A DNA stretch of 64,000 bases, from the NCBI RefSeq assembly GCF_902497785.1, contig NZ_CABVHK010000007.1, forward strand, positions 242,358 through 306,357, written 5' to 3'. The DNA is from Pseudomonas fluorescens. Its GTDB lineage: Bacteria; Pseudomonadota; Gammaproteobacteria; Pseudomonadales; Pseudomonadaceae. Of this stretch, positions 18,597-25,676 are shown one piece after another. Below the pieces are notes generated by a model. That model saw only the letters and a list, made by a program, of their open reading frames with translations. It did no database searches and was not told the origin of the DNA. The translations under genes and the position numbers were made by a program. Each line of letters opens with the position of its first letter. The stretch's first letter is position 1.

Positions 18597-20091
18597 TTCT
18601 GCCCGCGGCCCTCGGGCCGCCCTGTTTTGCCTCGTGCTGACCGGTTGCCTGCCTGTCAGGTTGATGGCTGCTGATGCCCCACTACCCGCGCCAGCCGGTT
18701 TTCCTGCGTCAGTGCTGCAATCGCTGCTGGAAATCGACACTACCCAATCAAAACCACGCCCTTTGACCATCAAGGGCTGGAAAACCAAAGCAGACACCAA
18801 AACGCTGTTCATCGGCTCCTCGGCACTGCCGATATTCGATATTCATGTCAGCTTCGCCGCTGGCAGCGCCCTTGAAAACAATAAGCCCGGCCTCGCCGGC
18901 GTGACATTCGGCATGATGAATGAAGGTGTGGACGGCAAAACCGACCACGCCGCCATTAGCGAAACCTTCGATGGCCTGGGTGCAAAGCTGGAGATGAAGC
19001 TGGATCAAGAGCGTGCCACCTATTCCTTGCGCAGCCTCAGCGACCCCGAGAAAAGCGCGCCGGCGCTGCAATTGTTTGCACAGATACTTGGCCAGCCATC
19101 CCTGTCCGATGAAGCGTTGGTCAGGGTCAAAAGCGAGCTTGGCGGATTGCTTCAATCACGGCAGCAACAGCCGGCAGAGATTGCCTCGTTGCGCCTTCAT
19201 GAGCTTCTGGCCCCCGAAACCGTGTACGCGCGCTCGATCTATGGAACTGACGCCGGCCTGGCGTCGATCACCCGCCAAGCCGTTCAGGATTTTCACCGAC
19301 AGGCCTACTCGGCACGCCGGGCGCAAATCACCGTGGTGGGCGACTTGTCATTGGAGCAGGCTCAGGCCATCAGCCTGCAAATCGCCAACGCACTGCCCGA
19401 CACAACTGTCAGCACGTCCCCGGCCGAGCCTTTGAAACCGGCTGGCGCGCAGATGACCAGCCATGTTGAGCGCCCTCAAGAGCAAGTTCATGTATTGCTC
19501 GGGCAGCCAAGCCTGTCGCGCCAGCATGAAGACTTCGTGGCGTTGTACGCAGCGACGTTGATCTTCGGCGGCGGGGGAAATTCTCACCTGATGACGGAAC
19601 TGCGGCACAAGCGCGGTTTGGTGTACGACGCGCGCATTCAGACCACAGACTGGGCAGGGAGCGGACTGACGGCCATCTCTCTGGATATCAGTCCGCAATT
19701 CTCTGACGGCACGGTGGCGCTGGTGAGGTCGATGTTCAGCAATTACTTGCGTGACGGGCCTACCCGGACAGAGCTCGATCATCTCAAGCGTCGGTTGGCC
19801 AACAGGAGCGTTCTTGACAGCGCCAGTAACGCGCAAATCCTCAAGCGGCTGGTCGAAATCAACCGCCATCACTTACCCCTCGATCTGGACTTTTTCGTAG
19901 AGCAGGTGCAACGACTCACGCTCGAGCAAATCAAGACCGCACTGAACAAGCACCTGAGTGACGATCAATGGCGAGTGGTCACGGTGGGGCCCACGGCTGC
20001 GCAACTGCCGCTGGTGCATCCGGCCAATGCGCCCGCCGACGATCCGTCCCGGCACACGTGTCGCGCTGACGCGAGCTTTGTGGCAAGTTAG
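18589..20091 (+). CDS. M16B peptidase partner subunit lacking HxxEH (second pair)
   Basis: A 500-residue M16 protein without HxxEH (the matching segment is VTFGMMNEGVDGK). The partner-type ELRHKRGLVYDARIQT block is present. Residues 1-20 contain a possible lipobox, LTGC with Cys20, so it may be a lipoprotein; alternatively the signal peptide is cut after LMA near residue 30. Its paralogue in the first pair instead has a membrane anchor. The ATG at 18589 overlaps the upstream stop by 8 bases. The C-terminus, with two cysteines-poor tail residues after PSRHTC, is unlike that of its paralogue. Confidence 0.88.
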   Translation: MNNSARGPRAALFCLVLTGCLPVRLMAADAPLPAPAGFPASVLQSLLEIDTTQSKPRPLTIKGWKTKADTKTLFIGSSALPIFDIHVSFAAGSALENNKPGLAGVTFGMMNEGVDGKTDHAAISETFDGLGAKLEMKLDQERATYSLRSLSDPEKSAPALQLFAQILGQPSLSDEALVRVKSELGGLLQSRQQQPAEIASLRLHELLAPETVYARSIYGTDAGLASITRQAVQDFHRQAYSARRAQITVVGDLSLEQAQAISLQIANALPDTTVSTSPAEPLKPAGAQMTSHVERPQEQVHVLLGQPSLSRQHEDFVALYAATLIFGGGGNSHLMTELRHKRGLVYDARIQTTDWAGSGLTAISLDISPQFSDGTVALVRSMFSNYLRDGPTRTELDHLKRRLANRSVLDSASNAQILKRLVEINRHHLPLDLDFFVEQVQRLTLEQIKTALNKHLSDDQWRVVTVGPTAAQLPLVHPANAPADDPSRHTCRADASFVAS

Positions 20092-20160
20092 GTTTTCATG
20101 GAATGCGGCAGCCGTACCTTCGCGCCTGCCGCTTCCTGCATCACTTTCCTGAGATTTGCC

Positions 20161-21177
20161 GTGCGCGCCTTTTTGCCTCCCTTCGCCTCCCACCTTCCGT
20201 TCACGCCAGCCTTCGGCCTCGGCAATCCCCACCTGCAAACCCTGTGGGGCCCGCTATGGCGCAAGACCACGCACATCGAGCGCGAGCGCGAGCGTTTGTG
20301 GCTTGAAGATGGTGATTTTCTGGATCTGGACTGGCACGGCCCGCACAGCGCCGATGCCCCTCTGGTGCTGGTGCTGCACGGGCTGACCGGCTCTTCCAAC
20401 TCGCCTTACGTGGCCGGTGTGCAACAAGCGCTGGCCGCGCAAGGCTGGGCCAGCGTCGCGCTGAACTGGCGCGGTTGTTCGGGCGAGCCCAACCTGTTGC
20501 CGCGCAGTTACCATTCCGGCGCCAGTGAAGACCTCGCTGAAACCATCAGGCACCTGCGGGCAAAACGGCCGCTGGCCCCGTTGTACGCGGTCGGTTACTC
20601 ACTGGGTGGCAATGTCTTGCTCAAGCATTTGGGCGAAACCGGCGACGACAGTGGCGTGCTCGGCGCCGTGGCAGTGTCGGTGCCGTTTCGGCTCGATCAG
20701 TGCGCCGACCGCATCGGCCAGGGGTTTTCCAGGGTTTATCAGGCGCATTTCATGCGCGAAATGGTCGCCTACATCAAGAACAAGCAGCGGCAGTTCCAGC
20801 ACGACGGGCGCGAAGACAGCCTAGCGCAGCTGGCGGCACTGGGCTCGCTGGAAAACATGCGCACGTTCTGGGATTTCGACGGCCGGATCACCGCACCGCT
20901 GCACGGCTACACCGACGCCCAGGATTACTACCGCCGGGCGTCGAGCCGCTATTTTCTTGGCGAGATCCGTACACCGACGCTGATCATTCAGGCGGCCGAT
21001 GACCCGTTCGTGTTTCCTCACAGCGTGCCACACTCGCAGGAATTGTCCGCTTGCACACAAATCGAGTTGCACGCCAAGGGTGGGCACGTGGGCTTCGTCG
21101 ATGGCTCGCTGCGTCAGCCGGGTTACTACCTGGAACGGCGCATCCCGCAGTGGCTCGCCGCTGTAGGCCGCCATTAA
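20161..21177 (+). CDS. YheT-family alpha/beta hydrolase
   Basis: An alpha/beta hydrolase of the YheT (UPF0017) group. Landmarks are FGLGNPHLQTLWGPLWR near the N-terminus, LVLVLHGLTGSSNSPY (oxyanion region), VALNWRGCSGEPN, the nucleophile elbow YAVGYSLGGNVLLKHLG, and the acid and histidine in QAADDPFV and KGGHVGFVDG. I choose the GTG at 20161 (VRAFLPPF); an ATG at 20098 in the same frame would add 21 residues not typical of the family. The 3' end is repeated downstream in a tandem array. Substrate unknown; esterase activity is likely from the fold. Confidence 0.85.
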   Translation: MRAFLPPFASHLPFTPAFGLGNPHLQTLWGPLWRKTTHIERERERLWLEDGDFLDLDWHGPHSADAPLVLVLHGLTGSSNSPYVAGVQQALAAQGWASVALNWRGCSGEPNLLPRSYHSGASEDLAETIRHLRAKRPLAPLYAVGYSLGGNVLLKHLGETGDDSGVLGAVAVSVPFRLDQCADRIGQGFSRVYQAHFMREMVAYIKNKQRQFQHDGREDSLAQLAALGSLENMRTFWDFDGRITAPLHGYTDAQDYYRRASSRYFLGEIRTPTLIIQAADDPFVFPHSVPHSQELSACTQIELHAKGGHVGFVDGSLRQPGYYLERRIPQWLAAVGRH

Positions 21178-21281
21178 AGGCAGTGCGCTATTGAGAAGCA
21201 AAAAGATCGCAGCCTTCGGCAGCTCCTACGATGAAATGTGTACACCCGTAGGAGCTGCCGAAGGCTGCGATCTTTTGATCT

Positions 21282-21362
21282 TCACTCGCCGATAGCGATG
21301 CCGTGCGCAGAATCATTGATCCACTCGCTCCACGAACCGGCGTACAACGAACCCAGCGGGTA
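21282..21362 (-). pseudogene. sseA 3'-end fragment, array copy 1
   Basis: It encodes the C-terminal end of the sulfurtransferase in the same frame (YPLGSLYAGS...IAIGE) and keeps its TGA stop at 21282-21284, but has no start. It carries several third-position and other changes relative to the intact gene. Confidence 0.85.
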
Positions 21363-21363
21363 C

Positions 21364-21432
21364 CTGCGTCAGCCGGGTTACTACCTGGAACGGCGCATCC
21401 CGCAGTGACTCGCCGCTGTAGGCCGCGATTAA
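21364..21432 (+). pseudogene. YheT-gene 3'-end fragment, array copy 2
   Basis: It matches LRQPGYYLERRIPQ of the intact gene, then has TGA at 21406-21408 where the intact gene has TGG. It has no start and is a remnant of duplication. Confidence 0.85.
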
Positions 21433-21537
21433 AGGCAGTGCGCTATTGAGAAGCAAAAAGATCGCAGCCTTCGGCAGCTCCTACGATGAAATCGTGTACA
21501 CCCGTAGGAGCTGCCGAAGGCTGCGATCTTTTGATCT

Positions 21538-21618
21538 TCACTCGCCGATAGCGATGCCGTGCGCAGAATCATTGATCCACTCGCTCCACGACCCCGCATA
21601 CAGCGACCCCAGCGGGTA
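21538..21618 (-). pseudogene. sseA 3'-end fragment, array copy 2
   Basis: Same C-terminal stretch as the intact gene with the TGA kept at 21538-21540. It is closer to the intact gene than copy 1 except at the join. Confidence 0.85.
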
Positions 21619-21619
21619 C

Positions 21620-21688
21620 TTGCGTCAGCCGGGTTACTACCTGGAACGGCGCATCCCGCAGTGGCTCGCCGCTGTAGGCCGCGATTAA
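21620..21688 (+). pseudogene. YheT-gene 3'-end fragment, array copy 3
   Basis: It encodes LRQPGYYLERRIPQWLAAVGRD and the original stop at 21686-21688. The following REP copy in this unit is partly degenerate (CCTTTCGCAGCGCC). Confidence 0.85.
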
Positions 21689-21793
21689 AGGCAGTGCGCT
21701 ATTTGAGAAGCAAAAAGATCGCAGCCTTTCGCAGCGCCTACGATGAAATGTGTACACCCGTAGGAGCTGCCGAAGGCTGCGATCTTTTGATCT

Positions 21794-22648
21794 TCACTCG
21801 CCGATAGCGATGCCGTGCGCGGGATCATTGATCCACTCGCTCCACGACCCCGCATACAGCGACCCCAAGGGATAACCGGCGAGGCACAAGGCAAACAGGT
21901 TGTGGCACGCCGTCACGCCGGAGCCGCAATAGGCTACCAATTCGGTCGGCGAGCGATCGCCCAGTTTCGCCGCGAAGCGTTGCTTGAGCTGATCAGCTGG
22001 CAGGAAACGCCCGTCGCTGCCCAGGTTGTCAGTGAACGCCGCGCATTGCGCACCCGGGATGTGCCCGGCAATCGGATCGATCGGTTCCACTTCGCCCTTG
22101 AAGCGCGGCAAAGCGCGGGCATCGAGCAAGGTCAGCGCGGGCTGGCCGAGCCGTTGCTGGAGCTGTTCGGCACTCAGGATCAGCGCGTTGTCTGGCGTTC
22201 CGCTGAAGGTGCCTGGCTCGATGTCGCACGCATCCAGGCTCAGCGGCAAACCCGCTGCGTGCCAGGCCTTGAGCCCGCCATCGAGGATGAACACGCCGTC
22301 GCGCTTGCCCAGCCATGCCAGCAACCACCAGGCCCGCGCCGCGTAGGCACCGGGGCCGTCGTCGTACAAAACCACCTCGCTGTCGGCGTTGATGCCCCAG
22401 GTCTGCAAGCGTTCGATCAAGGCTTCAGGATCAGGCAACGGATGACGCCCGGTCACGCCCTTGACCACCGTCCCGCTCAAGTCACGTTCGAGATCGGCAA
22501 AGCTCGACCCGGCAATGTGCCCTTCGGCATAGCTGCGCTGGCCGTAGTCAGGGTCTTCGAGGGCAAACCGACAATCGAGAATCACCAGCCCCGGCTGGTC
22601 CTTTTTCAGGTCCAGGGCCTGCGGGCTGATCAGTTGCGCAATGGGCAT
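21794..22648 (-). CDS. sseA: 3-mercaptopyruvate sulfurtransferase
   Basis: A two-domain rhodanese-family protein (284 residues) that transfers sulfur from 3-mercaptopyruvate to thiophilic acceptors such as cyanide. The N-terminal domain starts LISPQALDLKKDQPGLVILDCRF; the C-terminal active-site loop reads YCGSGVTACHN, and the CGSGVTA form is typical of mercaptopyruvate enzymes rather than thiosulfate sulfurtransferases. The family insert (HIPGAQCAAFTDNL) is also present. Its 3' end lies inside the tandem array, whose third unit joins the intact gene seamlessly. Confidence 0.92.
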   Translation of the reverse strand: MPIAQLISPQALDLKKDQPGLVILDCRFALEDPDYGQRSYAEGHIAGSSFADLERDLSGTVVKGVTGRHPLPDPEALIERLQTWGINADSEVVLYDDGPGAYAARAWWLLAWLGKRDGVFILDGGLKAWHAAGLPLSLDACDIEPGTFSGTPDNALILSAEQLQQRLGQPALTLLDARALPRFKGEVEPIDPIAGHIPGAQCAAFTDNLGSDGRFLPADQLKQRFAAKLGDRSPTELVAYCGSGVTACHNLFALCLAGYPLGSLYAGSWSEWINDPAHGIAIGE

Positions 22649-22680
22649 GACAGACTCCTGTAATGAGGCGATGGTGGATC

Positions 22681-23352
22681 CTAGTGCACTTCTTCCAACG
22701 CCTGGGCCAACGGCACGTAAAACTCCTCGAACAACGCGTTGACCGCGCTGCGGGACTCATCAGTGACGAAGCCGGCCTCAAGCACCAGCACTTGATACAC
22801 GCCGCGCTTGATCGCCTGTTCGCTCAGGTGATTGGAATTTTCCCGCGTGGTGCACAGAAAACGCACCCAGGACGTGAGGATGATCCACGCGTTGAGGGTC
22901 AGGGATTCGATCTGCACCCGGTCCATCTTCAGGATGCCGGCCGCGACGAACCCTTCGTAAATGGCCGCGCCCTGGATCACGCAGCGCTGGGAAAAGCGCC
23001 GGTAACGGCCGGCCAGTTCCGAATCACTGTCGAGCAGGTGTTCGAGGTCACGGTGCAAAAACCGGTAGCGCCACATCGCCGCCAGCAGCTCCTTGAGGTA
23101 GTAGCGCTTGTCCTCCACCGTCGCGGCACGGCCCTGCGGCGGGCGCAGGAAGCTGTCCACCAGGCTCTCGTACTCACTGAACAGCACGGAGATGATCGCC
23201 TGCTTGTTAGGGAAGTGGTAGTAGAGGTTGCCCGGGGAAATTTCCATGTGGGCAGCAATGTGGTTGGTGCTGATGCTGCGCTCACCTTGCTGGTTGAACA
23301 GCTCAAGGCTGTTCTGCACGATGCGCTCGCTGGTTTTTATTCTTGGGGCCAT
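22681..23352 (-). CDS. TetR-family transcriptional regulator
   Basis: A 223-residue TetR regulator. The N-terminal helix-turn-helix covers about residues 7-53 with GERSISTNHIAAHMEISPGNLYYHFPNKQAI. The ligand-binding domain resembles that of regulators beside aldehyde dehydrogenases; the ligand is unknown. It is divergent from the coniferyl aldehyde dehydrogenase gene, with 147 bases between the two starts, and a dyad there overlaps a good promoter. The simplest reading is that it represses the calB unit and perhaps itself. Confidence 0.9.
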   Translation of the reverse strand: MAPRIKTSERIVQNSLELFNQQGERSISTNHIAAHMEISPGNLYYHFPNKQAIISVLFSEYESLVDSFLRPPQGRAATVEDKRYYLKELLAAMWRYRFLHRDLEHLLDSDSELAGRYRRFSQRCVIQGAAIYEGFVAAGILKMDRVQIESLTLNAWIILTSWVRFLCTTRENSNHLSEQAIKRGVYQVLVLEAGFVTDESRSAVNALFEEFYVPLAQALEEVH

Positions 23353-23438
23353 GGCTTGAGCTTTAATTCAGAGTGCGATGACGGGCATCTTACGACCTAT
23401 CCGCCAGTGGATAAAACAAAGCTGCGCCATCAACTGAT

Positions 23439-23471
23439 TTGACTTTATAGAGCATAGACTCTAAAAAGTCT
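23439..23471 (+). promoter_or_regulatory. Candidate calB promoter with overlapping dyad operator
   Basis: TTGACT at 23439-23444 and TAAAAA at 23462-23467 are separated by 17 bases, a plausible sigma-70 promoter 30-odd bases before the calB ATG. The inverted repeat AGACT-CTAAAA-AGTCT at 23456-23471 covers the -10 region and is where a TetR repressor could act. Inference from sequence only. Confidence 0.45.
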
Positions 23472-23499
23472 CTCATTACAATAAAATCCGGAGCCCACA

Positions 23500-24930
23500 A
23501 TGACTGCTGACATCGCCTACCTGCAGGACCTGCAGAAGCCGCTGGAGGAACTCCAAAGCCTGTTTGATGCGCAGCGCGCCGCCTATGCCGCCAACCCGAT
23601 GCCACCCGCCGCGCAACGCCAGCAATGGTTGAAAGCCCTGCGCGATCTGTTGAGCAATGAACGCCAGGCGCTGATCGACGCCATCAGCCAGGACTTCAGC
23701 CACCGCAGCGCCGATGAAACCCTGCTCGCTGAATTGATGCCCAGCCTGCACGGCATTCACTATGCGAGTCAGCACCTCAAAGGCTGGATGAAGCCGTCAC
23801 GGCGCAAGGTCGGCGTTGCCTTTCAACCCGCGTCCGCCAAAGTCGTGTATCAACCGCTGGGCGTGGTCGGGGTGATCGTGCCGTGGAACTACCCGCTGTA
23901 CCTGGCCGTCGGGCCACTGGTAGGTGCGCTGTCGGCGGGCAATCGGGTGATGCTCAAACTCAGCGAATCGACCCCGGCCACCGGGTTGCTGCTCAAGGAA
24001 TTGTTCGGCCGGATCTTTCCCGAAGACCTGGTGTGCGTGGTGCTCGGCGAGGCCGACATCGGCGTGGCGTTCTCCCGCCTGCGTTTCGATCACCTGTTGT
24101 TTACCGGCGCCACCAGCATCGGTAAACACGTGATGCGCGCTGCCGCCGAGAACCTGACACCGGTGACACTGGAACTGGGCGGCAAGTCCCCGGCCATTGT
24201 TTCCCGGGATGTGCCGTTGAAGGACGCCGCCGAACGCATCGCTTTCGGCAAGACGCTCAACGCCGGGCAAACCTGTGTTGCCCCGGATTACGTGCTGGTG
24301 CCGGAAGACCGTGTCGGCTCTTTTGTCGAAGCCTATCGCCAGGCGGTTCGCAGTTTTTATCCGACCCTCGCTGACAACCCGGACTACACCGCAATCATCA
24401 ATGACCGACAGCTGGCCCGGCTCAACGGCTACCTCAGCGATGCCACCAGTAAAGGCGCGTTGCTCATTCCGCTGTTCGATCAAGGCCAGGGGCGCCGTAT
24501 GAGCCACAGCCTGCTGCTCAACGTCACTGACGACATGATGGTGATGCAGGACGAGATCTTCGGGCCGCTGCTGCCGATCGTGCCGTACAAGGATCTGAAT
24601 GACGCGTTTGCCTACATCAATCAACGACCTCGTCCGCTGGCGCTGTACTACTTCGGCTACGACAAGGGCGAGCAAAATCGCGTCCTCCACGAAACCCATT
24701 CCGGTGGCGCGTGCCTGAACGACACCTTGCTGCACGTCGCGCAGGACGACATGCCCTTCGGCGGCATCGGCGCCTCGGGCATGGGCCATTACCACGGCCA
24801 CGAAGGCTTTCTGACCTTCAGCAAGGCCAAAGGGGTGCTGATCAAACAGCGTTTCAACGCGGCGAAACTGATCTACCCACCGTATGGCAAATCCATTCAG
24901 AAACTGATCCAGAAGCTGTTTATCCGCTAA
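23500..24930 (+). CDS. calB: Coniferyl aldehyde dehydrogenase
   Basis: A 476-residue aldehyde dehydrogenase that oxidises coniferyl aldehyde to ferulate; related enzymes take other aryl or medium-chain aldehydes. The NAD-binding region VVGVIVPWNYPLYLAVGPL, the general-base glutamate in LELGGKSPAIV and the catalytic cysteine in NAGQTCVAPDY are all present, with PFGGIGASGMG before the C-terminus. The C-terminal tail is hydrophobic with basic residues, as in membrane-associated members. It begins after CCGGAG and heads a unit with the Tat lipoprotein and GMC oxidoreductase. The exact substrate is inferred from the family. Confidence 0.88.
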   Translation: MTADIAYLQDLQKPLEELQSLFDAQRAAYAANPMPPAAQRQQWLKALRDLLSNERQALIDAISQDFSHRSADETLLAELMPSLHGIHYASQHLKGWMKPSRRKVGVAFQPASAKVVYQPLGVVGVIVPWNYPLYLAVGPLVGALSAGNRVMLKLSESTPATGLLLKELFGRIFPEDLVCVVLGEADIGVAFSRLRFDHLLFTGATSIGKHVMRAAAENLTPVTLELGGKSPAIVSRDVPLKDAAERIAFGKTLNAGQTCVAPDYVLVPEDRVGSFVEAYRQAVRSFYPTLADNPDYTAIINDRQLARLNGYLSDATSKGALLIPLFDQGQGRRMSHSLLLNVTDDMMVMQDEIFGPLLPIVPYKDLNDAFAYINQRPRPLALYYFGYDKGEQNRVLHETHSGGACLNDTLLHVAQDDMPFGGIGASGMGHYHGHEGFLTFSKAKGVLIKQRFNAAKLIYPPYGKSIQKLIQKLFIR

Positions 24931-24958
24931 CGATCTTTACCGTCGGGTAATAACAATA

Positions 24959-25504
24959 ATGAGCCCAGACCTGTCCGATACACCCGCGCTGTCACGGCGC
25001 GGCTTGCTTAAATTCAGCCTCGGTGCGAGTGCGTTCCTGGCCACTGCCGGGTTGGGCGCGAGCCTCAGCGGGTGTTCGTCGAGCACTTCCGCCAGCGGCT
25101 TCGCGATGTTGCGCAGCGGCGATCTGCTGTTTTTGCGCGCGCTGCTCCCGGTGATGCTCGAAGGCGCCGTGACCGTCGAAAAAATGCCGACAGCCGTCGA
25201 TGACACGCTGAAAACCCTGGATAACGGGCTGGATCATCTGTCGCCGGAAATGCTCAAGCTGACCCGGCAATTGTTCGATGTGCTGGGAATGGCCGTCACT
25301 CGCGGGCCGCTGACCGGAATTTGGGGCAGTTGGGAAAACGCCAGTGGTGATGAGATCCGCCGTTTTCTCGATCGCTGGGAAAACAGTTCGCTGAGCCTGT
25401 TGCGCATGGGGCATAGCTCGTTGCAGCAGATGGTGATGATGGCGTGGTACAGCCGCCGGGAGTCGTGGGCGCATTGCGGGTATCCGGGGCCGCCTTCGGT
25501 TTGA
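24959..25504 (+). CDS. Tat-exported lipoprotein beside GMC oxidoreductase
   Basis: A 181-residue protein with a twin-arginine leader: SRRGLLKF at residues 12-19, then a hydrophobic stretch and a lipobox LSGC with Cys39. It is therefore probably exported folded and lipid-anchored. The mature part is helical with no metal motif that I can identify; its size and place resemble the small subunit of gluconate-2-dehydrogenase-type complexes, but I cannot show homology. It lies 28 bases after calB and 172 bases before the GMC gene. Confidence 0.8.
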   Translation: MSPDLSDTPALSRRGLLKFSLGASAFLATAGLGASLSGCSSSTSASGFAMLRSGDLLFLRALLPVMLEGAVTVEKMPTAVDDTLKTLDNGLDHLSPEMLKLTRQLFDVLGMAVTRGPLTGIWGSWENASGDEIRRFLDRWENSSLSLLRMGHSSLQQMVMMAWYSRRESWAHCGYPGPPSV

Positions 25505-25538
25505 AACCGAGTTGCCCCCATCGTCGGAATGCCGCCCA

Positions 25539-25628
25539 GACCAAGCTCGCTCCCACAGGATTTGCGGTTGACCACACTTTTGTGTACGGCTCAAAACCCT
25601 GTGGGAGCGGGCTTGCCCGCGAAGGCGG
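25539..25628. repeat. REP pair, class B variant
   Basis: Inverted pair, AAGCTCGCTCCCACAGG and GTGGGAGCGGGCTTGCCCGC, between the Tat lipoprotein gene and the GMC gene. The right copy is the GGGCTTGCCC variant. Confidence 0.85.
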
Positions 25629-25676
25629 CCTGCAGAACGACATATCTCTCAACTATAAAAACAAGAGACCCCGAAT

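Larger units (their letters stand above)
21109..21868. repeat. Tandem array of three 255-256-bp units made of two gene ends and a REP hairpin
   Basis: Unit 1 runs 21109-21363, unit 2 21364-21619 and unit 3 21620-21868. Each unit holds, in order, the last part of the YheT gene, a class A REP pair, and the last part of sseA on the other strand. The joins read GGGTAC followed by CTGCGTCAGCC or TTGCGTCAGCC, that is, sseA codons fused directly to YheT codons. Unit 1's sseA portion differs most from the true gene (ACGAACCCAGCGGGTAC), unit 2 is intermediate, and unit 3 runs into intact sseA. Apart from this array, the 616 bases between the two genes hold nothing I recognise. Confidence 0.93.

Noticed and set aside
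21109..21868. CRISPR-like array
   Set aside because: The units are 255 bases long and consist of gene tails and REPs, not short repeats with unique spacers.
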